The position numbers were made by a program, and so were the translations under genes. Of a DNA stretch of 64,000 bases, positions 31,462-40,678 are shown piece after piece. The stretch spans positions 496,001 through 560,000 of the forward strand of contig JACYUQ010000001.1 in NCBI GenBank assembly GCA_014841835.1. Reading direction: 5' to 3'. Under the pieces are notes generated by a model. The model did not search any database, had not been told where the DNA came from, and was given only the letters and a program-made list of their open reading frames with translations. The number at the start of each line of letters is the position of its first letter. Position 1 is the stretch's first letter. The DNA comes from Oxalobacteraceae sp. CFBP 13730. GTDB lineage: Bacteria > Pseudomonadota > Gammaproteobacteria > Burkholderiales > Burkholderiaceae_D.

Positions 31462-32003
31462 GGCGTCCCCCATTGCACGCTGACCTGGAAGCGCAGTGGC
31501 CGGTTCGGGTCTTCCTGCATCACTTCATGGCGCATCAGCACCACACTCGTAAACCATTCCTCGGCCTGCAGGCGCGTGATGTAGGCCAGCATGTCGTCGC
31601 TGTTTTTTGCTTCGGCGCTGATGCGCAGCGTGCGGCGTTTGGCGTCCGGTTCCAGCGCCAGCAGTGCAATCGACGCTGGCGTGGCGTCGGCCAGCGCTGC
31701 CGCCAGGTCGCGCCATGGCAGGTTCAGTTGCCCCACGGCGGCGTTGACGGCAGTGACCTGCGCCGGCGCCAGGGTGACCTTCGGCGCGGCCGCCACCAGG
31801 ACGGGCGGCGGCGCACTGCGCACGGCCAGCGCCGCCTGCAAGTCGGTCAGTTCCTGCTGCTGCTCGACGTAACGCTGGGTCATGACGCCTGCCGGAACGC
31901 ACATCGCCAGCACGGCAGGCAGCATGAAGATCAGGCGCGGCGGCGTGCGAAACAGCGTGCGGCGCAGGCCCGGCGGGGCGAAATCGATGCGGGTGCGTTT
32001 CAT
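31458..32003 (-). CDS. PilN-like protein
   Basis: The 181 residues have a basic cytoplasmic N terminus (MKRTRIDFAPP), one membrane helix (about 24-42), a coiled coil (YVEQQQELTDLQAALAV) and a compact periplasmic domain. This matches PilN or the periplasmic half of GspL. In PilN the extreme N terminus binds PilM. The start at 32003 overlaps the upstream stop by 4 nt. Confidence 0.75.
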   Translation of the reverse strand: MKRTRIDFAPPGLRRTLFRTPPRLIFMLPAVLAMCVPAGVMTQRYVEQQQELTDLQAALAVRSAPPPVLVAAAPKVTLAPAQVTAVNAAVGQLNLPWRDLAAALADATPASIALLALEPDAKRRTLRISAEAKNSDDMLAYITRLQAEEWFTSVVLMRHEVMQEDPNRPLRFQVSVQWGTP

Positions 32004-32809
32004 GCGGGCGCTCCCGTACGCGCCAGGCGCGCCAGGTCGGACCAGCCGTCGCCGGCGTTCTGCTCGAGCAGGCTGCAGGCGAACTTCAGGCGCCCCGGGC
32101 TGCTGCCCCACGCGGCCGGCGCGGCGCCACACAGCTGCAGCCGTTCGGGCCGTCCCACGCCCACGCGCAGCGCTTCGCGTGCCACGTGCGCTTCCAGCCA
32201 GTCGCGATCGGCGCGGGCCGGGATCGGGCTGCTGCGCACGGCCATCAATACTGCGCCGTCATACGCCGCGAGCGACAGCACGCCGCCATGCACCTGGCCG
32301 AACCACGCCCCTGCCCTGCGCGCCTGGCGCCACTGATTGAGTGCGGCGACGAACTGCGGCCGAATATCGACCAGGTGAAAGCGGTGGGTCTCGGCGGCCA
32401 GCTGCAGGCCATCAAGCAGATTGAGCGGCGCAGCGCTGGCCAGGAACGGCCGGGCCGCATCCCAGTCGGCGCGGATCACCCACTCGGCAGGCGGCGATCC
32501 AAACAGGTGCTGGAAGCGCAGCGCGGCTGCCCCTTCAAGGTCGCCCATGCGCGTGGCTTCTTGCGGCGGCGTGACCTGCCACAGGCGGATCAATTCATCG
32601 GCCAGCACGACACTCACCGTCCAGCCGCCAGGCGCATGGTCGGCAAACAGCGCGGAGAGGCCCGTGGCCAGCGCATCGGGCGCGAACAGGTCGAGCCGCT
32701 GCTCGGCCAGCAGCACGGGCGCGCGGCCGAACAGGCGGTTGATCCTGACGAGGGCCAGGCCATCGCTGGCAATGCCCAGGCGCAGGGTGTGTCCAAGAAG
32801 CTTACGCAT
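32000..32809 (-). CDS. PilM/GspL-cytoplasmic-like protein
   Basis: The 269 residues are soluble, with no membrane segment. The fold cues (VSVVLADELIRLWQVTPP near residue 65, GGVLSLAAYDGAVLMAVRSS near 175) resemble the actin-like PilM or the cytoplasmic domain of GspL. Actin-type nucleotide motifs are not obvious, so it may be a degenerate member. It overlaps gspE by 8 nt. Its place between the ATPase and the PilN-like gene supports the role of coupling GspE to the inner-membrane platform. Confidence 0.65.
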   Translation of the reverse strand: MRKLLGHTLRLGIASDGLALVRINRLFGRAPVLLAEQRLDLFAPDALATGLSALFADHAPGGWTVSVVLADELIRLWQVTPPQEATRMGDLEGAAALRFQHLFGSPPAEWVIRADWDAARPFLASAAPLNLLDGLQLAAETHRFHLVDIRPQFVAALNQWRQARRAGAWFGQVHGGVLSLAAYDGAVLMAVRSSPIPARADRDWLEAHVAREALRVGVGRPERLQLCGAAPAAWGSSPGRLKFACSLLEQNAGDGWSDLARLARTGAPA

Positions 32810-34508
32810 GCAGGGTCACCCGCTTGATTTCATCGATGGTGGTGGCGCCGCGTCTCACCAGGTCAAGCGCGGCCAGGCGCAGGCTGCGCGTGCCGTTGGC
32901 GTGGGCCGCGGCCTTGATGCGGCGGATCGGCTGCTTGTCGACGATGAGTTCGCGGATCTCGTCGTTCAGGGTCAGGATTTCGGCGATCGAACGGCGGCCC
33001 TTGTAGCCGGTGCCGCGGCAATCGCCGCAGCCCTTCCCGCGCATGAACAGGTAGTCGCCCACCTCGGCGCGTTCCAGATGCACCGAGGCCAGTTCGAGAT
33101 CGGTCGGGTCGTGCCGCTCGCCGCAGCGCGGACAGTTCATGCGGATCAGGCGCTGGGCCCAGATGCCGTTCAGGGCTGAGACGAACGCATACGGATCGAT
33201 ACCCATGTGCGTGAAGCGCCCGAACACGTCGAACACGTTGTTGGCGTGGACAGTCGTCAGGACCAGGTGACCGGTCAGCGCCGACTGCACCGCGATTTCG
33301 GCGGTCTCACGGTCGCGGATTTCGCCGACCATGATCTTGTCGGGGTCGTGCCGCAGGATCGAGCGCAGGCCCTTGGCAAACGTCAGCCCCTTCTTTTCGT
33401 TGACCGGGATCTGCAGGATGCCGGGCAGCTGGTATTCCACCGGGTCTTCGATCGTGATGATCTTTTCGCGGCCGTTGTGGATTTCGGTCAGCGCCGCATA
33501 CAGCGTCGTGGTCTTGCCCGAGCCGGTGGGCCCCGTCACCAAGAGCATGCCGTAGGCTTCCTGCGCCAGGTGGCGCAGCGTGACGAGCGATGGCGCATCG
33601 AACCCCAGCGCTTCGAGCGTGAGCGAGCCGTAGGCTTCGATCATCGCGCGCTTGTCCAGGATACGGATCACCGCATCTTCGCCGTGAATGCTCGGCATGA
33701 TCGACACGCGCAAATCGATGTCGCGCCCGGCCGCCTCGACCCGGAAGCTCCCGTCCTGCGGCACGCGGCGCTCGGCGATATCGAGTTCGGCCAGCACTTT
33801 CAGGCGCGAGATGATGTGTTCGGCCAGCTCGATGCCGCCCACCGTCGTCGCGTGATCGAGCACGCCGTCGACGCGGTATTTCACGGCCAGGCCGCCGGCC
33901 GTGCTTTCCAGGTGAATGTCCGAGGCGCCGGCTTTCAACGCATCGTACAGCGTGGAGTTGACCAGCTTGACGGCCGGGCTGCCCGCTTCCGACACCGAGG
34001 CGAACGACAGCACGGTGCCGATCTTGCCGTCGCGCCGGCCGTCGGCTGCCCCGCCCACGAGCGAATCGACGGCGCGCGCCGATTCCTCCTGCTTGGACAG
34101 GTAGGCCTGGATGTCGGCCTGCTGCGCCAGGCACAGGTCGAGCGGCCGGCTGGGCATGGCGCGGGCCTGCGCGCCGAGCCACGTCTGCAAGTCGAGGTCG
34201 AACGGATCGGCCACCACCCCAACCAGGCGCCCGTCGGCGTGGCGCAGCAGCGCGCAGTGGCGCGACAATGCCTGCGCCAGCGGCAGCAGGTCGAACGCCG
34301 GCGCGAGCAGCAGCATCTCGCCGGTTTCCATCACCGGCAGCGCAAACAGCGCCGCCAGGCTGTCGACCAGTTCACGCGCATCGCGCCCGGTCAGCGCTTC
34401 CAGCTCGGCCACGAGGCCCCGGCGCGACACGTTCGCCGCGGCTCTGGCCTGCGCCAGGATGGCGGGATCGAACGGCGCGGCGGCCAGGGTATCGGCGTGC
34501 GTGTTCAT
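32802..34508 (-). CDS. gspE: Secretion ATPase GspE
   Basis: This cytoplasmic hexameric ATPase powers pseudopilus assembly. Its 568 residues contain an N-terminal MshEN/GspE_N-type domain (about 30-150) and the core with GPTGSGKTTT (Walker A, about 325-334), an Asp box and a His box (HLVLTTVHANN). The zinc-binding tetracysteine CPRC...CGDC (about 465-505) is characteristic of GspE. It overlaps gspF by 4 nt (ATGA). All catalytic motifs are present. Confidence 0.95.
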   Translation of the reverse strand: MNTHADTLAAAPFDPAILAQARAAANVSRRGLVAELEALTGRDARELVDSLAALFALPVMETGEMLLLAPAFDLLPLAQALSRHCALLRHADGRLVGVVADPFDLDLQTWLGAQARAMPSRPLDLCLAQQADIQAYLSKQEESARAVDSLVGGAADGRRDGKIGTVLSFASVSEAGSPAVKLVNSTLYDALKAGASDIHLESTAGGLAVKYRVDGVLDHATTVGGIELAEHIISRLKVLAELDIAERRVPQDGSFRVEAAGRDIDLRVSIMPSIHGEDAVIRILDKRAMIEAYGSLTLEALGFDAPSLVTLRHLAQEAYGMLLVTGPTGSGKTTTLYAALTEIHNGREKIITIEDPVEYQLPGILQIPVNEKKGLTFAKGLRSILRHDPDKIMVGEIRDRETAEIAVQSALTGHLVLTTVHANNVFDVFGRFTHMGIDPYAFVSALNGIWAQRLIRMNCPRCGERHDPTDLELASVHLERAEVGDYLFMRGKGCGDCRGTGYKGRRSIAEILTLNDEIRELIVDKQPIRRIKAAAHANGTRSLRLAALDLVRRGATTIDEIKRVTLHA

Positions 34509-35692
34509 GACATGTCTCCTGCCAGATCGAAGATCGGCATGTACAGCAGCACGACGATGGCGCCGACCACCAGGCCAATCGCCGCCATCAGGAGCGGCTC
34601 GAAGGTGCGCGTGAAGCGGTCGATCCAGCGCCCGATCTCGCCATCGTAGAACGCGGCGGACTGGGTCAGCATCGGCCCCATCTCGCCCGTGCGTTCGCCC
34701 ACGCGCAGCATGCGCAGCGAGATTGGCGTGGTCAGGCCATGGGCTTCGAAGGCGTTCGACATCGGCTCGCCCGACTCGATCGCGGCGCGCGCCGCCGCCA
34801 GGTTTTTGGCCAGGTGCGGCGAAACCATCTGCTGCACGGTCTCGATGGCGCCGACGATCGTGATGCCGCCTTCGGTCAGCATGCCGAGCGTCAGGTACAG
34901 GCGCGAGAGTTCATACACGCGGGCGCGCTCGCCGATGCCGGGCACGCGGCGCAGCAGCCGGCCCATGCCGCCGCTGCGGCGCAGATGACGAATGCCGGCG
35001 ACGATGCTGGCCACCACCAGCACGGCGCCGATCAGGATCGCCGTGCCGTGGCCGGACGCGAACTGGCCCCAGTCGAGCAGCCGCTGCGACAGCCACGGCA
35101 GGTCGCGGCCAGCGCCCTGGTACACCTCGGCGAATTTGGGCACCACGTAGCCGATCAAAAAGCCCGAGACACCCCCACCGACCATCAGCAGGATCACCGG
35201 ATAGATGGAGGCGCTGACGATCTTGGCGCGTACGGTGTCGATGCGCTGCTGGTAATCGATGTAGCGCGTCAGCGCGCGCGGCAGGTCGCTCGTGCCTTCG
35301 GCGGCGCGCACGATGCCGATGTACAGCGGCGGGAACAGCGCCGGCTGCGCCGCCAGCACGGCCGAAAAGCGCTTGCCTTCGCGCAGGCCGCCGAGCAGGC
35401 GTTCAAGCACGGCGCGGGTGGGCGCGGCGCTTTCCTTTTCCAGCAGGGCTTCGAGGCTTTCGACGATGCCCAGGCCTGCATTGAGCAGCGCGAGCAGTTC
35501 CTGGCTGAACAGGACCAGAGATAATTTGGCGCCGCGCGAACTGGCCAGGCGCGCGCCGCGCGCCGGTTCGACCGCGCTGACAAACAGGCCGCGCGCCTCG
35601 ATCTGGCGGCGCGCATCCTGCGCGTCGAGCGCATCGACGACGAGGTTGGCGATCGACATGTCGGGCGCGAGGGTGCGAACGGCGAACTGCAT
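34505..35692 (-). CDS. gspF: Inner-membrane platform protein GspF
   Basis: The 395 residues have two T2SSF domains (about 60-185 and 265-385) and three main membrane helices. EGTSDLPRALTRYIDYQQR and VGERTGEMGPMLTQSAAFYDGEI are family hallmarks. I chose the ATG at 35692 (MQFAVRTLAPD); the longer frame to 35917 runs into gspG on another frame. It starts 62 nt after gspG ends, the only non-overlapping junction of the operon. Confidence 0.94.
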   Translation of the reverse strand: MQFAVRTLAPDMSIANLVVDALDAQDARRQIEARGLFVSAVEPARGARLASSRGAKLSLVLFSQELLALLNAGLGIVESLEALLEKESAAPTRAVLERLLGGLREGKRFSAVLAAQPALFPPLYIGIVRAAEGTSDLPRALTRYIDYQQRIDTVRAKIVSASIYPVILLMVGGGVSGFLIGYVVPKFAEVYQGAGRDLPWLSQRLLDWGQFASGHGTAILIGAVLVVASIVAGIRHLRRSGGMGRLLRRVPGIGERARVYELSRLYLTLGMLTEGGITIVGAIETVQQMVSPHLAKNLAAARAAIESGEPMSNAFEAHGLTTPISLRMLRVGERTGEMGPMLTQSAAFYDGEIGRWIDRFTRTFEPLLMAAIGLVVGAIVVLLYMPIFDLAGDMS

Positions 35693-35754
35693 GGGCGGCG
35701 CTGTCAGGTGGGTGATACGAAAAATAAGGCGAACAATGAGGCGGACAACGTCGT

Positions 35755-36192
35755 TCAGTTCGACGTGATGTCGGCGTTCTCGCCGGTGCCGCCGGGCTGG
35801 CCGTCCTTGCCCAGCGAAAGCACTTCGTATTCGGCCTTGGCGCCGGGCGTGCGGTACTGGTATGCATTGCCCCACGGATCGAGTGGCACGGCTTTCTTCA
35901 GGTACGGGCCGTTCCATTTGACGCCGGCGCTGGGCGGCGCCGTCATCAGGGCGGCCAGGCCCTCTTCGGTGGTCGGATAGCGGCCGACATCGAGCCGGTA
36001 GGTGTCGAGCGTTTTATCGAACGCGTCGATCTGGGCCTTGGCCGCGGTGACTTCGGACTTGCCCAGCTGGGAAAAATATTTCGGGCCGACATAGGCCGCA
36101 AGCAAACCGATGATGACGATCACCACCAGCAATTCCAGCAACGTGAACCCGGCGCTGCGACGCGCGGCGCCCCGTTTCATGGCAAAAAACAT
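35755..36192 (-). CDS. gspG: Major pseudopilin GspG
   Basis: The 145-residue prepilin has a leader to Gly15 and GFTLLELLVVIVIIGLLAA with Glu5 present. The body has YRLDVGRYPTTEEGLAAL, PLDPWGNAYQY and the C-terminal GKDGQPGGTGENADI loop, which binds calcium in GspG. This makes it a true T2SS major pseudopilin. The ATG at 36192 follows GAGGAG by 7 nt. It is the first gene of the operon. Confidence 0.94.
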   Translation of the reverse strand: MFFAMKRGAARRSAGFTLLELLVVIVIIGLLAAYVGPKYFSQLGKSEVTAAKAQIDAFDKTLDTYRLDVGRYPTTEEGLAALMTAPPSAGVKWNGPYLKKAVPLDPWGNAYQYRTPGAKAEYEVLSLGKDGQPGGTGENADITSN

Positions 36193-36568
36193 CAACCGAC
36201 TCCTCATGTGCTTCTCGAAAAAAATACCTCTGAACGGTATCACGCGGTATAGCAGAAGGACAACTCTTGTTTTGAGATACCACCCAACGTCAAAGCCGTA
36301 GACATGAAACAAACGCCACCTTCAACATTGCCCGTTACAAAAACACCACAATTCATGCTGGCGTCATAAAACACGAAAACAAAGATCGGTCGCTCTGAGA
36401 TCCGAATTTAATTTTGTTCTTTTGCAAAAACTAAAAATTTTTCCTGTTAAAAATTTTTACATTTTAATTATTTCCGTTGATATATTTATTTACAACGCAA
36501 CACCAAGTTGCACTTTTACCGGTCTTGCCGTATCGGGGCAAGATCTATTTCAACGACAAAGGCACATC
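36193..36568. other. AT-rich divergent promoter region
   Basis: This 376-bp gap lies between gspG (minus) and the PEP-CTERM gene (plus). It is strongly AT-rich from about 36390 to 36510, unlike flanking DNA, and should carry promoters for both transcripts. I found no sigma54 element with correct spacing and no clear single sigma70 match. Confidence 0.5.
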
Positions 36569-37345
36569 ATGATCCGGCACGCGCGACTGGCACCAACGAC
36601 CTTAGGCAAAACCCTCGCAATGTTATGCAGCGCTACCCTCGGCGCTGCCGTCCTGGCCGCACCGGCCCAGGCAGCCACCATCGGCTTCGAGAACGGTTAT
36701 GGCGCTGTCGCGCATGGCGAGACCTACCAGGAATCGGGCTTCTCGCTGTATTTCGATGCCAATAAAACGGGCGCCGATGGCAGCAGCGGCGTGGGTGCAT
36801 TTGTCGATGGCAGCGACCCATGGGCCTGCGACATGGCGTGCCCGGTGAATAATTCCAGCATGTACTACGGCGCATTCAACGACAGCGTCGTCTGGATCAC
36901 CGCCGAGGACGGCAACCCGTTCCGCATGCTGGGGCTGGATGCAAGCTTCATCGGCAATACGACCGAGCTTGGCGGCTACCCGGCGGTATCGGGCCTGCTG
37001 CGCGCGCAGGGATTCCGTGCCGACGGCACCTCGTCCTTCCTCGACCTGGCCCTTGACGGCCCGTCGAGCGCCGGATTCGAATTCGGCGGCTACGACTTCG
37101 GTGCCTTCTCGCAACTGGAGTTCATGGAAGTCGCCCTCTTCGGCTTCGTGTGCAATGTCTCCGGCAACTGCACGGCCTTCAATACCAACCAGGGCCAGTT
37201 TGCGATCGATAACCTGAACCTGGAAGCAGGCGCGAGCGCCGATGTCCCGGAACCGGCTACCGCCCTGCTGTTCGGTCTCGGCATCGCCGGCCTGGCCGCG
37301 AGCGCCCGCCGCCGCCGCAGCAACAGCCTTGCCATCCGCGCCTGA
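36569..37345 (+). CDS. PEP-CTERM sorted exported protein
   Basis: The 258 residues have a signal peptide (about 1-33, ending AQA-AT), a beta-rich body and a C-terminal PEP-CTERM tail: VPEP, a hydrophobic helix (ATALLFGLGIAGLAA) and ARRRR. The tail is recognised by an exosortase in the membrane and cut so the product can reach the cell surface. No exosortase is in this window. The ATG at 36569 follows AAAGG; the frame upstream to 36422 is low-complexity leader. The subtilisin gene starts 31 nt after its stop, so the two may be one transcript. Confidence 0.88.
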   Translation: MIRHARLAPTTLGKTLAMLCSATLGAAVLAAPAQAATIGFENGYGAVAHGETYQESGFSLYFDANKTGADGSSGVGAFVDGSDPWACDMACPVNNSSMYYGAFNDSVVWITAEDGNPFRMLGLDASFIGNTTELGGYPAVSGLLRAQGFRADGTSSFLDLALDGPSSAGFEFGGYDFGAFSQLEFMEVALFGFVCNVSGNCTAFNTNQGQFAIDNLNLEAGASADVPEPATALLFGLGIAGLAASARRRRSNSLAIRA

Positions 37346-37376
37346 TCCCCACAACGCTTTCCGGGAACGAATCACC

Positions 37377-40300
37377 ATGAAACTCCGTCCATTATCCGCA
37401 GCAGTACTGCTGGTCCTGTCCAGCCTGACGATCACCGTCCAGGCCGATGACGTGCGCCGCCCGTATATCGTTCAACTGGCCGACAAGCCGATCGCCGGCT
37501 ACACCGGTGAAATCGCCGGCATGCCCGCCACCCAGCCGACCGCAGGCAACCGCCTGAATCTGGAAGCCCAGAACGTACTGCTCTACAACAACTACCTGAA
37601 CCGCAAGCAGGCGGCTGTGCGCGCCGTCGTGGCAAGTGCACCGGTGCTGCATGAGTACAGCGTGGTCCTGAACGGCTTTGCCGCGATGCTGACCGATGCC
37701 GAAGTGCGTACCCTGATGGCGCGCACGGACGTGGTCACGGTCTCGCCGGACGTGCCGCGCGAGCTGGCCACCACCTACACCCCGACCTTCCTCGGCCTGG
37801 ATCAACCGGGCGGCCTGTGGTCGCAGCTCGGCGGCCCGAGCGGCGCCGGCGAAGACATCATCATCGGCATCGTCGATGGCGGCATCTGGCCCGAGCATCC
37901 GTCGTACGCCGATCGTGTGGACGCCGACGGCAAGCCGACCTTCGCCACCAGCGGCACCATCGTGTACGATGCGCCGCCGTCGCGCTGGAAAGGCACGTGC
38001 CAGACCGGCGAAGGCTTTACCGCCGCCGATTGCAACAACAAGCTGATCGGCGCCCAGTACTTCGACGCCAGCTACCGCTCGAGCAACCGGGTCAGCCACT
38101 GGACCGAGTTCAATTCGTCGCCGCGCGATTCCATCGGCGGCACCACCGGCGAAGGCGGCCACGGCACCCACACCTCCACCACGGCCGGCGGCAATGCCCG
38201 CTCGACCGCGGTCGTCGGCGGCGTCGCCATCGGCGAGATGAGCGGCATGGCGCCACGCGCGCGCATCGCTTCGTACAAGGTCTGCTGGACTTATCTCGAT
38301 TCGGGCCAGGCCAGTGGCCGGCGCAATGCCTGCTTCACCGGCGACAGCGTGGCAGCCATTGAAAAAGCGGTCGTCGACGGCGTGCACGTGATCAATTTCT
38401 CGATCAGCGGCGGTGAATCGATCATCGACCCGGTCGAGCAAGCGTTCTTCAATGCTTCGAACGCCGGCGTGTTCGTGGCCGCTTCGGCCGGCAACAGCGG
38501 TCCGGCAAACACGGTCGCCCACATCAGCCCGTGGCAGGCAACGGTCGCTGCCTCGACCCACAACCGCGAACTGCAGGCCACCGTCACCCTTGGCAATGGC
38601 ACCAGCTTCCGCGGCGCCTCGATGAATTCCAAGGCCGTGGGTCCGGTATCCATCATCACCGCCGAATCGGCCGCGCTGCCGGGCGCCAATGCGACGCTGG
38701 TGGCGCAGTGCTACAGCGCCAGCGCCAACGGCGGCCAGGCCGTGCTCGATCCGGCCAAGGTGGCAGGCAAGATCGTGACCTGTACCCGTGGCGGCAATGC
38801 GCGCGTCGACAAGAGCCTGGCCGTGCAGGACGCCGGTGGTGTCGGCATGGTCCAGATCGATAACGGCGCCGGCCTGGTGGCCGAAGTGCATGCGGTCCCG
38901 TCGGTACACGTCAACCCAGCCGATGGCGCCGCCATCAAGTCGTATGCCGGAACGTCCGGCGCCACCGCGTCGATCTCGACCTTCGTGATCGGCACGTCGA
39001 GCGTGCCGGCGCCGATGATGGCCAGCTTCTCGTCGCGCGGCCCGAACCGCTATGACCCGAACGTGCTCAAGCCCGACCTGACCGCGCCCGGCGTGGACGT
39101 CATCGCCGGCGTTTCGCCGAACATGACCGAAGCGCAGCGCGCGTCCCTGCTCACTGGCACGCTCGCGCCGGTGCCGCTGGCCTGGGCGTCGTACCAGGGC
39201 ACGTCGATGTCGAGCCCGCACGTGGCCGGCCTGGCCGCCCTGCTGCGCCAGCAGCATCCAACCTGGTCGCCAGCCATGATCAAATCGGCACTCATGACGA
39301 CCGCCACCGACACCACGCCCGATGCCATCGCTTCCGGCGACACGCGCGGCCGTCTGCCGTTCGGCCAGGGCGCAGGCCACGTGACCCCGAATGCGGCAGC
39401 CAATCCGGGCCTGGTGTATGACATTACCGAACTCGATTACCGCAAATACATGTGCGGCGCGGGCGTCACGGCGCAATGTGGCGGCGGCAGCATCGCCGGC
39501 TACAACCTGAACCTGCCGTCGATCGCGGTTGGCAATGTGTTGGGCACCGTCACCGTCACCCGCTCGGTGACGAATGTCAGCGCCAGTGCATCGACCTACA
39601 CGCCAACGGTGGCGATCACGGGCTTTAGCGCCACGGTCAGCCCAACCTCGCTGACCGTGCCGGCCGGCGAGACGCGCCAGTACACCGTGACACTGACCCG
39701 CACCAATGCCGTCGAAAATGTGTGGCAGTTCGGTTCGCTGACCTGGTCGGACGGCACCCACCGCGTGCGCAGCCCGATCGTGGCCCGCTCGGGCCGCCTG
39801 ATCTCGGCGCCTGCCCTCGTGGAAAGCGACCGCGCCAGCGGCGGCAAGTCCCTTACCATCAGCACCGGGTTTGCCGGCAAGATGGGCGTGGCGGCCGGCG
39901 GCATGAAGGAAATCGACCGCATTGCCGGCACCGTGGGCACCGCCAACCCGGCAATCTTCACCAGCCGGGAAACGATGCGCCAGGCCTGCCTGGCCGCTGC
40001 ACCGGGCGTGTTCGTGTCCAAGGTTGTGGTGCCAGGCAACGCGATGGCCGCGAAGTTCGAACTGTTCGACCGTGACATGACGGGCGAAGGCGCGAACGAC
40101 CTCGACCTGCTCGTGCTCAACGGCGCGAATGCCGATGTAGGCTATTCGGGCAACGGCACGTCGGACGAGGTGGTCACGCTGACCTCGCCAAGCGCCGGCA
40201 CCTACACGGTCTGCGCCCTCGGCTACGACACCGTCAACGGCGGCGTGGTCGGTTTCGGCCTGCATGCCGGCGTTGTCACCACGGCCGACCGCGCCTACAA

Positions 40301-40517
40301 CTTCAAGGCGCTGGTGCCAAGCCAGGTGTACGTCGGCGGTACGGCAACGGTCACCACCAGTTGGTCGGGTCTGCCAACCGGCAAACGCTTCCTGGGCGCC
40401 GTTCGCTTGCTTGAACCAAGCGGCGCGGTTGCCTCGACGACGCTGTTGCAGGTAGAAACCAACAGCCCGATTCCACGGGCACCCTCCGGCGCGCGCAAGA
40501 AGGATCTGGGCCGGTAA
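37377..40517 (+). CDS. Secreted subtilisin-like serine protease with PA domain
   Basis: The 1046 residues comprise a signal peptide (to about 23), an inhibitor I9-type propeptide (about 30-130) and an S8 catalytic domain. The catalytic residues are Asp167 (GIVDGGI), His262 (GGHGTHT) and Ser610 (YQGTSMSSPHVAG), with oxyanion Asn373. A PA domain is inserted at about 425-535. An Fn3-like domain (about 725-830) and beta-rich C-terminal domains follow. The layout is that of cucumisin-type subtilases. It has no PEP-CTERM or autotransporter tail, so it is probably released, possibly through the neighbouring type II system (inference). The ATG is preceded by GGGAA. Confidence 0.9.
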   Translation: MKLRPLSAAVLLVLSSLTITVQADDVRRPYIVQLADKPIAGYTGEIAGMPATQPTAGNRLNLEAQNVLLYNNYLNRKQAAVRAVVASAPVLHEYSVVLNGFAAMLTDAEVRTLMARTDVVTVSPDVPRELATTYTPTFLGLDQPGGLWSQLGGPSGAGEDIIIGIVDGGIWPEHPSYADRVDADGKPTFATSGTIVYDAPPSRWKGTCQTGEGFTAADCNNKLIGAQYFDASYRSSNRVSHWTEFNSSPRDSIGGTTGEGGHGTHTSTTAGGNARSTAVVGGVAIGEMSGMAPRARIASYKVCWTYLDSGQASGRRNACFTGDSVAAIEKAVVDGVHVINFSISGGESIIDPVEQAFFNASNAGVFVAASAGNSGPANTVAHISPWQATVAASTHNRELQATVTLGNGTSFRGASMNSKAVGPVSIITAESAALPGANATLVAQCYSASANGGQAVLDPAKVAGKIVTCTRGGNARVDKSLAVQDAGGVGMVQIDNGAGLVAEVHAVPSVHVNPADGAAIKSYAGTSGATASISTFVIGTSSVPAPMMASFSSRGPNRYDPNVLKPDLTAPGVDVIAGVSPNMTEAQRASLLTGTLAPVPLAWASYQGTSMSSPHVAGLAALLRQQHPTWSPAMIKSALMTTATDTTPDAIASGDTRGRLPFGQGAGHVTPNAAANPGLVYDITELDYRKYMCGAGVTAQCGGGSIAGYNLNLPSIAVGNVLGTVTVTRSVTNVSASASTYTPTVAITGFSATVSPTSLTVPAGETRQYTVTLTRTNAVENVWQFGSLTWSDGTHRVRSPIVARSGRLISAPALVESDRASGGKSLTISTGFAGKMGVAAGGMKEIDRIAGTVGTANPAIFTSRETMRQACLAAAPGVFVSKVVVPGNAMAAKFELFDRDMTGEGANDLDLLVLNGANADVGYSGNGTSDEVVTLTSPSAGTYTVCALGYDTVNGGVVGFGLHAGVVTTADRAYNFKALVPSQVYVGGTATVTTSWSGLPTGKRFLGAVRLLEPSGAVASTTLLQVETNSPIPRAPSGARKKDLGR

Positions 40518-40525
40518 GGTGATGC

Positions 40526-40562
40526 CGGATCGTTGCAACGCCAGGGCGTTCAACGATCCGGT
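40526..40562. other. Long hairpin after the protease gene
   Basis: CCGGATCGTTG/CAACGATCCGG is a perfect 11-bp stem with an inner AACGCC/GGCGTT stem, starting 9 nt after the stop. No T-run follows. It may stabilise the 3' end or act in termination. Confidence 0.55.
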
Positions 40563-40612
40563 ATTGAACGATCGAGTGGTAAAACGATGCAGTGGTCAAC
40601 AATGCAGTGGTA

Positions 40613-40646
40613 AACGACAAAGCGCGCCTCGGCGCGCTTTGTCGTT
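40613..40646. terminator. Probable bidirectional terminator
   Basis: AACGACAAAGCGCGCC/GGCGCGCTTTGTCGTT is a perfect stem between two convergent genes. A T-run is lacking, so confidence is moderate. Confidence 0.6.
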
Positions 40647-40678
40647 GCGGACGACCCGGCAATTCGCCCGATGAAGGA

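Noticed and set aside
37392..40553. A 1053-codon open frame antisense to the subtilisin gene
   Set aside because: It mirrors the GC-rich codon pattern of the real gene, is His/Arg/Gly-rich without domains, and its opposite strand has full catalytic motifs.
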